Shown: positions 56,545 through 64,000 of the stretch, piece after piece
How positions within the stretch are numbered: position 1 is the first letter of the stretch
Layout of the letters: every line of letters starts with the position of its first letter
NCBI RefSeq assembly: GCF_007655135.1
Contig: NC_045129.1
Span: 5,394,001 to 5,458,000, forward strand
Length of the DNA stretch: 64,000 nt
Direction: 5' to 3'
DNA from: Punica granatum
Lineage: Eukaryota > Streptophyta > Magnoliopsida > Myrtales > Lythraceae
The notes under the pieces: model-generated
What the model was told of the DNA's origin: nothing
What the model saw: only the letters and a program-made list of their open reading frames with translations
Databases searched by the model: none
Position numbers and translations under genes: made by a program

Positions 56545-57934
56545 GCCCAACCCCATGATTCAAGAAACGAGGATTGCTCTTCCCTTTTTTCCCCATATAT
56601 TTCTTCTTAACTTCCCAAACCAAGAATTTTGCTAATTTTCCAGGTTTTCACCGGTTCAGGCAATCCCCACTTTCCGGGTCTCTAATAAATTCAATTCTGT
56701 TCGGCATTAAACAAACGAGATACAAAGTAGATTTCTCAAAAACACATGCCCATGTGTGATTGATCGTGTGAAATAACGTACTTCACTAGAGGATCCGATT
56801 TTTTGGGTCGGTCCAACACACGTTCTCATTGATACCAAAGACGACTACACATCCCAATATTTACACAAGTCAGGGCAGCAATATAATACGAGGCCGAAAA
56901 ACAGGGAACACCATATGTACAGACAAAGTACAGAGAAACCAAACAAGAAGCGCGGTTCCTACTCCTCGGAGTTTTCCTGTACAAAACTTGAGTAGAGGCC
57001 TTGTTCCTTCCGATCATCTTATTAGCACTACTAAGTTGCATCAAAGGCAAACCGAGATTTCTCTTTGTGGACATATCACTGCCGATCCTCAAAGCAAAAT
57101 CTCCACTCCCTCCATCAGCGATCCAAAGCACTGATCACAATCCTGTTGGCATGAAAGACTCAACTTCAGGGCAAGTATTTCACCCATTTTTCACATAGTA
57201 TATACAGCATATAATGGCACGGAGAATGACCTATATATATATATATACACTACGAGAGTGCGTGGAAACAGAAGTAACGAGAAATGGACAAAAGCTTTGA
57301 TTATCTGAACTTAATGAAAGCATCGGGACACTCCCAAATTATAACACAGAGTCGCAAACTCCTCCTTCGGCATGTAAAAGGGTAGACGTTTCATTTATCA
57401 GTGGCAAACTTTACATCACGGAGATTCAAATCCTCCAGAGCTGAAACAATTTTCTCGTGGTATTATCTGAACTTAATGAAAGCATCGGGACACTCCCAAA
57501 TTATAACAAAGAGTCGCAAACTCCTCCTTCGGCATGTAAAAGGGTAGACGTTTTCATTTATCAGTGGCAAACTTTACATCACGGAGATTCAAATCCTCCA
57601 GAGCAGAAACGATTTTCTCGTGGTATTAATGTTATAGAACACAATGAGAAGTGATTGATTCATGATTGACAGTGTTAGAGAGGCAGATTGGACAGATTTG
57701 CTCAAGAGGATGGAAAGCCAGCATGCCTGTTAACTGGTTTTAGTGGGAAACGCCAAATGAAGGATCATATTCGATGAATTTTCCCATCAACTAAGTAAGA
57801 ACTCCTACTTATTCAGAGGTCATCACTCATCAGGAGCTTATGGTAGAAGGTGTCATGCCCAAATATTCTCACATCGATAATAATCAAACTCTTCCACCTT
57901 TGAAATACCATCGAAGAAGAGCTTAAGCCAATGA
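56545..57934. other. Spacer between convergent ACP and DRM genes
   Basis: It contains both 3' ends and the tandem duplication listed next. A TA run lies near 57230-57247. No coding feature is supported. Confidence 0.5.
57301..57625. repeat. Tandem duplication, period 162 bp, nearly identical copies
   Basis: 57301-57462 and 57463-57625 both start ttatctgaacttaatgaaag and end ttttctcgtggta. They differ by about four single-base changes and one extra T. Such high identity indicates a recent duplication, or an assembly artefact. Confidence 0.88.
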
Positions 57935-58856
57935 CTAACTGAAGTGAAAGTACCAGTCATAAACGGTAGGACTTCTAGGCTCTGCCCGCTGTGAAGTTTC
58001 CGCAGCCTGTTTTCTCCTGCTCAACTTCTTGAAATCCGCAGAAGGTGTCCCTGCTGCTTCCAAGAAAACCGGAGAAAGAAGGGCCCCAATTTAGACATCA
58101 ATATCAACATGATAAGAACAGCCAAGTTTATAAGTCTATCAACAAGGACTCGAGTCGGATGGCTGTGGTTTTGAATCACATCATGCACATCGATATATGG
58201 TCGGAAGATTTTCATCCTGTCCGCCGTCCTGAAAACACACTATACCTAATTGACCAAAATACACCTCACTTCATATTGTAATCAACAAGTACTCCAAGTT
58301 GTTCTATCTCTCAACTTCTTGTTCCATCACATGATAAATCACGGGGCAAGCGAATCTTTCACAACCCCGGGGAGAAAGCTAGCTAGATCCGGCAGTTCTC
58401 CGAGTTGCCGGCCGGCCCTTGCAAGAAAGCCCCAGAATCTAAGACAGCTCACACTTGAGCTTCCCAGCTCGATGCAGCCGGCAACGGAACTGCATCTTCA
58501 TCTTTAGATTTTCCAATCAACAAATTTTCTCAAAATCTAGCCTTTAGCTCCTGCAAACTTCCCTAATGATCCAACTTGACTAAACGAAAAGGTCTAACTT
58601 TCTCAACAGATGAATAAAACAATCTAAGAGCTGAGCTGATAAAGTTTCTCAAGAACTCACGAGACGGAGGCTCGGCCGTGCTGGGAAGGAGAGCGGAGGT
58701 AGGAGTGGTTTTGGCAATGGTGATGCTTCGGGTAACGAGGAGGCCGCCGTCTCCGTGAATCGCCGGCTGGACTGTGAGCTTCCGGAGCCTCCCGAGGCCA
58801 GAATCGGGGACGGGGCCGGCCAGGGTTTCGTCCCAGAGGTTGTCAAGAAAACCCAT
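57935..58856 (-). CDS. Dormancy/auxin-associated (DRM/ARP) family protein
   Basis: Members of this family are small, disordered proteins whose transcripts rise in dormant buds and fall with auxin; their molecular function is not settled. Two exons (58661-58856 and 57935-58053, donor gtgagt, acceptor aagcag) join in frame to give 104 residues. The N terminus MGFLDNLWDETLAGPVPDSG and the segment VTRSITIAK are family hallmarks. The C-terminal block TPSADFKKLSRRKQ, then AEPRSPTVYDW, matches the conserved end of the DRM homologue subgroup. Intact relatives usually continue after VYDW with a few more residues, while this model ends YFHFS. The bases after the Trp read TG|gtactt, a possible donor for a third exon that I could not find. 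Confidence 0.82.
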
Positions 58857-59008
58857 TTCGGTGGTGTAGTGATGGTGATCGTTTCTTCCACCTGTGAGTG
58901 AGCTGAGCTGCAAATGCAATGGTCGTCGCTGAGAGGAGGAGAAGAAGCAGAAGGAGGTCAGACCTTCGAGAGAATCTGGGGATTGCCTCGGAAAGTGTTT
59001 TACCCCTT

Positions 59009-59015
59009 CTTTATA
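59009..59015 (-). promoter_or_regulatory. Candidate TATA box of the DRM gene
   Basis: The minus strand reads cctataaag about 155 bp upstream of the ATG, a suitable distance for a short leader. Confidence 0.45.
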
Positions 59016-59119
59016 GGAGAAAGAAACACCGGAAGACAGCGGATAGTCCAATTTCATTTTTCAATTATTTTCCTTTTTGTTTTTATTAATAAGCTATTTT
59101 TTAACTTAAAAAATGGATA

Positions 59120-62100
59120 ATCTCCACCTTCATTTTTTCTAAGTTAATTCTAGCTACTGTATGGGTCTTATTTCCTGAAAACTTCATGCCATTGAAAGAG
59201 AACAATTAATTAATTTTCTTTATAGTTTGTCTAATGCGTCAACCACCGTATCCCGCTCTTGTAATTTCCATTCGGATATCTCCACTTGTATCTACTCTTG
59301 CAATGAACTGATTAATGAAAGATTATCGTTACCTATTGAGAAAAAATAATAATAATTAATTAATTAATTATTGAAATTATTATTATTAATTTAACAATCA
59401 TTAATGCTCACTTGAAACTGCAGCATCGAATCACTATCTGAATTTTATAGCTAATGACTTTAAAACAGATGGAAGAGTTTTCATCTATGTATATATATAT
59501 ATATATAGGAGTTTTCTTCCACAACTCGTATATGAAACGCTTGTCTAGAGCGAAACCATGTTCCGTAGTACATATGCTGCGAATACTCAAACTGATGTAT
59601 TGTTCGAGATTCACAATATATGATATTTAGCTCGTTATATTTGTCTTGATTGGAATATTTCCGTATGTCACTCGCAAAAAAACTGCGTATCTAAAAAAAA
59701 AAAAAGGGAATTAATAGACTGTGAGCTGAATTAAAAGAAGTTCTAAAAGAGCTTAAGAGCAAAATGAGCCTTCATTCATCAGTTAAATTATATGGCTTGA
59801 TTGAACTGAGTAAGAAAAAAAAATCAGGCTGTTGTGGAGTCAATTCATACTCGGGACAGCAATGAATGAAGAAAAGATAAGGTTTGCTTGCTGGGGACAA
59901 AGTCATTTCTTTGACCGATAAAAAAACATCTGCCCCATCCACTTATATGGTTTATTCATTTTTTTATTATACACAAACATATATATACATACACATATAT
60001 ATTACATATTTATATTTGGAGATAATATAAGTGAATACGTATCATCGTGACACGGGTCTTCTCACAATTGAACGCGCGTGGATATCGCGGCCTATTACAC
60101 CATTTAACGGTAAAGAAACTCCATGCCACGATAAAACGAAGTCCTATTAGAATTTTCTTAACTTTATATCTTATGCATAATATACATAATTAACATTAAG
60201 CAAAAAGATAATGTTAAATTTTCACATAAAGGACAGGAGTGAGTGAAAAGCAATGATGACTTGTTAATTTTTCCCCCAAAAACCCGGCATTTTTTAGTAT
60301 ATTTTTTATACTTGTTTTTTTTTATAAGTGAAATATTTTATTTACTGATTTATTTATAGCTTCTTCTTTCAAAAAAAAAAAAAAGCAAAAAGGTTCACTC
60401 CAACAACGGGATAAGATCTGGGAATTTTTCGTTTTATCCGCCTCAATCCTTCCCCCGTGTTCCATTGAGATGGGATTGCCACCTACTCCCCCCACAAAGG
60501 TATGGTCACGTGATTGACGTCTTCCTTTTTGCTTTCATCTTATATCGTTTTCCCATCCTTCTCGCGATTGGATTGCGTTGTTCCCTCTTTTAGAGCATTC
60601 CAATAGCAACGAGAACGTATATTATCTCGATGATAGATAAAATTCCCCTTCTCTGTAATGGTGACATCGATAACGTGATTATTTAGATAGTTAATAAATT
60701 TAATTTTAACTGATATGTTTTTACTTAGTTAAAGTTAACTTCTGTCACAATAATACTATTACAAATATATATATATATATATATATTGTCAAGATAGTGA
60801 AGACATTGTGCATTATGCTCTTTTTTTTGTTTTATGGTTCTCTTACCACTACACATGTACTACTTGGATTAGTTTTCTTTGTCAGGTCATTTCCCATAAG
60901 ATATTGAAATTTGTTCTCATATTTTCAGTACATTTTTTCTTTTTCTCTTTCTTTTTTAAAATAAATAAGCGGTCTCGATGTCGACTTTTATAGCAGATTT
61001 TCATCTAACAAAAGTTACGTAATTAATAAGGTTAATTAGTACATGAAAGAGTCCAAAAGTACGAGTCGATGTGGAAAAAACGTAATGAAGTTCCTCTCGT
61101 CGCTGGACAATTGATGTTTATGGTAATAGAGTTCATTTGCTTCTAATTCTGTGGTTAAGAATTGATCCATCCTCTGAGATCTTTCTCATTATCCACATAA
61201 AGAAATTCGATCCCAACCACAGTGGCAGTCACATCCACTTTGCTGGTTTGTTTTGTTCAAAAGGGTCCCCACCCCACACTCCATCGACACTGATCGACAT
61301 AGTGACATTGCCATCCAGAGAATATGCACTTTTGTCTTAATTAACCTTAAATGGCAGCAAAATAATGGTTATGAACTGCAGGAAAAAAAATTATATATAT
61401 ATATATATATATTACGTCTGTCATATATATTTTACAACATATATTTGTTCCTCCTTTTTCACCTTATTAGAATAATAATGGTTTAAGATAGTAGCTTGTT
61501 GTTCTCAATAGAAAATAGACATAGTAAACAAACGAAGACTGATAGTGTATGTCGGTTTACGGTAGATGTAACACAGAGAAATTCCACTTACTAATATCAA
61601 CTCCAAAAATTCTTTAGAAAGAAATATACATATCGACTATAGAATCTTTTGATGACGCGCGCCTCTTAGTTATTATATGATATGATTATTGTCGAGCTCT
61701 CCTAAAAACTTATGTCATACCATATTTTACTGTAAATTATGCATCCTGCAGGTGATTGGATCATACCCTTTGATCCATTAAAATGTTAATCGTCAGTTTT
61801 AAAGTATAGTTTGTGCACTCATCAACTTTGCACCTGCCAATGTATTATTCGGTCACTCGTTTTCTTTTCTTTTTTCTCTTAGGGCTGAATTCTAATATAT
61901 ATGCTTTTAACCATTCGTGGAATGTTGATCAATACGTTACATATATCGAGAGATAGATTAATCATGTCTCAAAAAATTCTGATGTAATTAGCAAATGATT
62001 CTCGGATAGGGAAATTAATAAGAATGAATCTTTCACGTGCAGGATGCACATTCAAATGTTACTAGGAGAAACTTCATAGTTTTTTTTTTCTCTCTTTTCA

Positions 62101-63133
62101 ATAATGTCTTTTAGAAACTGCGCTTTGAAATAACATTTGAACGTATTCCTCTTTTGCATATTTCAGGGATTGCAATTCCATCATATTATGCTATATCATT
62201 GAATACGGTTGGAAACCGACTTTGAGATCATGAAACGTATATGGAATTCGTGTTTCTCGATTCGCAGTTTTAGAATCGAATTGGAGCCTGGATTGGAGAT
62301 GTTGCAACTCTTTCAAGCCTCGAATCAAACTATCGTGATGGGGCTAAGATCAAGTGAAAATGGAGAAATTTATGGAAAAAACGTGGGCCCATATTGTGAT
62401 TTGCCAATCCAATAGTAAAGGATAATGGGCCTACTTTGATGATGGCCTATGGGCCCAATAAGGCCCACTTCAAGTAAACAAAGAGAGGGGACATGGGCTC
62501 AATTAGGGTCCAATGAGGTCCAGTAGACCCTTGTTGATCTCTTTAGATTGTAAGGAAGGCTCACGTGTCCCATTAATAATGAAATAGGATAATATGGGAA
62601 ACCAAAATTGCCAAACAGATGAGACTTAAAACCTCGGACTGTTCGATTCCAAGCGAGAGTGTTTCACGAGTTCCGGATACGCTTAGAGTAGAAATGCACT
62701 AGCATTTTATGATTCAACAACAATGTCCTGGAGCATATTCACTCCAAAATTTTACACTAATTTGACGCAAAAATCAACCGATACATACGTTCGAATTCTC
62801 CTTTTTAGTTGCTCAAAGGCGCAGCAGCAAAGTTCGAGTAAACACCGTTCCGAGTAAAGGAGGTCCTGGATAAGTAGATATCATATCTATTAAAGGAGCT
62901 TAAATATGTATACGCACATACGCATTGACATATATATGCATAGATGGTCCTAGAAGCACTTTTATACTTAAAAAAAGGTCGACTCTCCCTGAGCATGTTT
63001 AAAAATATTCGTTTATTTGTTCCACCGAAAAAAGATCGTTTATTTAATTATATCATGTCTCAACTTGCCTTATTGGTAATCATTTTTCTAATTATCAACT
63101 TGCAACCTAATTACTTTTAAAAAATGAAAGTTT
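59120..63133. other. AT-rich intergenic DNA, no gene recognised
   Basis: Four kilobases of AT-rich sequence hold several TA microsatellites (near 59488-59507, 60766-60787 and 61392-61413), poly-A and poly-T runs, and only short motif-free frames. No transposon ends were identified here. Confidence 0.5.
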
Positions 63134-63292
63134 TTTTTTTTTGGTTATAAGAGAGACACGTGAGTCTAATACAATACAATGAAAGAGAAATACTAATAGC
63201 TAATAGAGACGTACGGATGGTCTAATTGGATATCGAACATGCGCTTTCTTGATTATCAGGCGAGAGTATACCACTGCACTATATCCTATTAA
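63134..63292 (-). mobile_element. tRNA-derived SINE, copy 2
   Basis: Read on the minus strand it starts with an A-box-like tagtgcagtggtatactc, followed by a B-box-like atgttcgatatcc. It continues with gctattagtattt and an A-rich tail. It is flanked by aaaaaatgaaagttt and aaaaaacgaaagttt direct repeats. The body matches the SINE at 14036-14162. Confidence 0.65.
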
Positions 63293-63484
63293 AAAAAACG
63301 AAAGTTTGAAGTTTGAACCAACACCATCTAATTTAAAAATTCTAGCCTTTCATGATTTCTTGCTTTTATTATTTTAATTGATAAAACTTGTGTTTTTCCC
63401 CCAATAGTTCTTAATTTGAAACAGTGGAACTTAATTGTGGAATATTGTTTTCTTTTCAACTATTTATATAGAATATAGGTCTTT

Positions 63485-63757
63485 CTAGTATGGTATCGAG
63501 TCACCGTAACGCATTTGATATTTTTCAGTTCAAGGATTTTATACTTCAATTCAAGTGCTTAAAACTTTTAGTAATTGTGATTAGTACAAGTATTTTTTAC
63601 TTTTACTCTCAATTTAAGTGTTTAATATTACGGTTGAAGTGTCTAATATTTTGTATAATTCATCACAAATAACAAAAGTACTAAACACTTAAATTGAAAA
63701 TACTAAACATTTGAACTAAAGTATATAGCATGTCATCGTAACTCGATATCATGTTAG
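63485..63757. mobile_element. Palindromic MITE-like element
   Basis: The ends ctagtatggtatcgagt and (inverse of the right end) ctaacatgatatcgagt are related. The interior is also inverted: tcaatttaagtgtttaatat near 63610 pairs with gtactaaacacttaaattga near 63680. No coding potential is seen, and the target duplication is not clear. Confidence 0.45.
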
Positions 63758-64000
63758 AATTTTCCATAGAATATAATCTCCTATGTTAGATATGGAAAGC
63801 TTTCCACCATCATTTTGTTATGTTACGACTGCTATTAAACACCATTGGAATTATGCTGTACAAAACTTGTTGAATTCCACTATACATCGTGGTCTGTATA
63901 AGTTTTTTTTGGTCTCTCGAGTCCACGAGTTAAATGTGTTATAAACTGTAATGTCGACATTAAATATAAAAATTTTAGCTCTTTCGTACAATCAGATAAC

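Overview
This window is nuclear DNA from a flowering plant, most likely a eudicot. The evidence is multi-exon genes with GT-AG introns, a plastid acyl carrier protein with a transit peptide, plant-only families (DUF4220/DUF594, PHL/SPT20, DRM/ARP dormancy protein), plant-type transposons and AT-rich intergenic DNA. I cannot name the species from sequence alone.

Layout. 1-1400 is AT-rich with a possible LTR relic. About 1408-10346 is a gene-free, GC-richer block made of two decayed, non-coding LTR-type elements in opposite orientation, forming a large imperfect palindrome. An AT-rich piece with a Helitron-like 3' end follows (10347-10869). A tandem pair of DUF4220/DUF594 membrane-protein genes lies on the minus strand: 11258-13441 is intact and 16097-18222 is frameshifted. 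A complete but decayed Mutator-like element (20862-28314; 231-bp terminal inverted repeats, perfect 10-bp target duplication) ends about 220 bp before the start codon of a PHL/SPT20-like gene (28533-36245, 12 coding exons, 1357 codons). An AT-rich repeat island (36944-38830) follows, carrying a 150-bp hairpin MITE derived from the same Mutator family. Then come an AlkB-type dioxygenase gene (38952-41048), a full-size ABCB/MDR transporter with a long histidine-rich N-terminal extension (42768-48770, minus), a relic of an LRR receptor-like protein gene (50071-50320), a short CIP7-like gene (51083-52293, minus), a plastid acyl carrier protein gene (55160-56544) and a dormancy/auxin-associated protein gene (57935-58856, minus). 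The last 5 kb holds no gene I can support, only a SINE, a palindromic element and microsatellites.

How it works together. There is no operon-like logic; these are independent housekeeping and regulatory genes. PHL/SPT20 (flowering time, SAGA-type coactivator) and the CIP7-like protein both belong to families linked to light signalling. The notable structural theme is small transposons inside or beside genes: MITEs in introns of PHL and ACP, a large MULE at the PHL promoter, and a hairpin MITE between PHL and the AlkB gene.

Exon boundaries were inferred by eye from splice signals, reading-frame continuity and recalled family sequence patterns. No database search was run.
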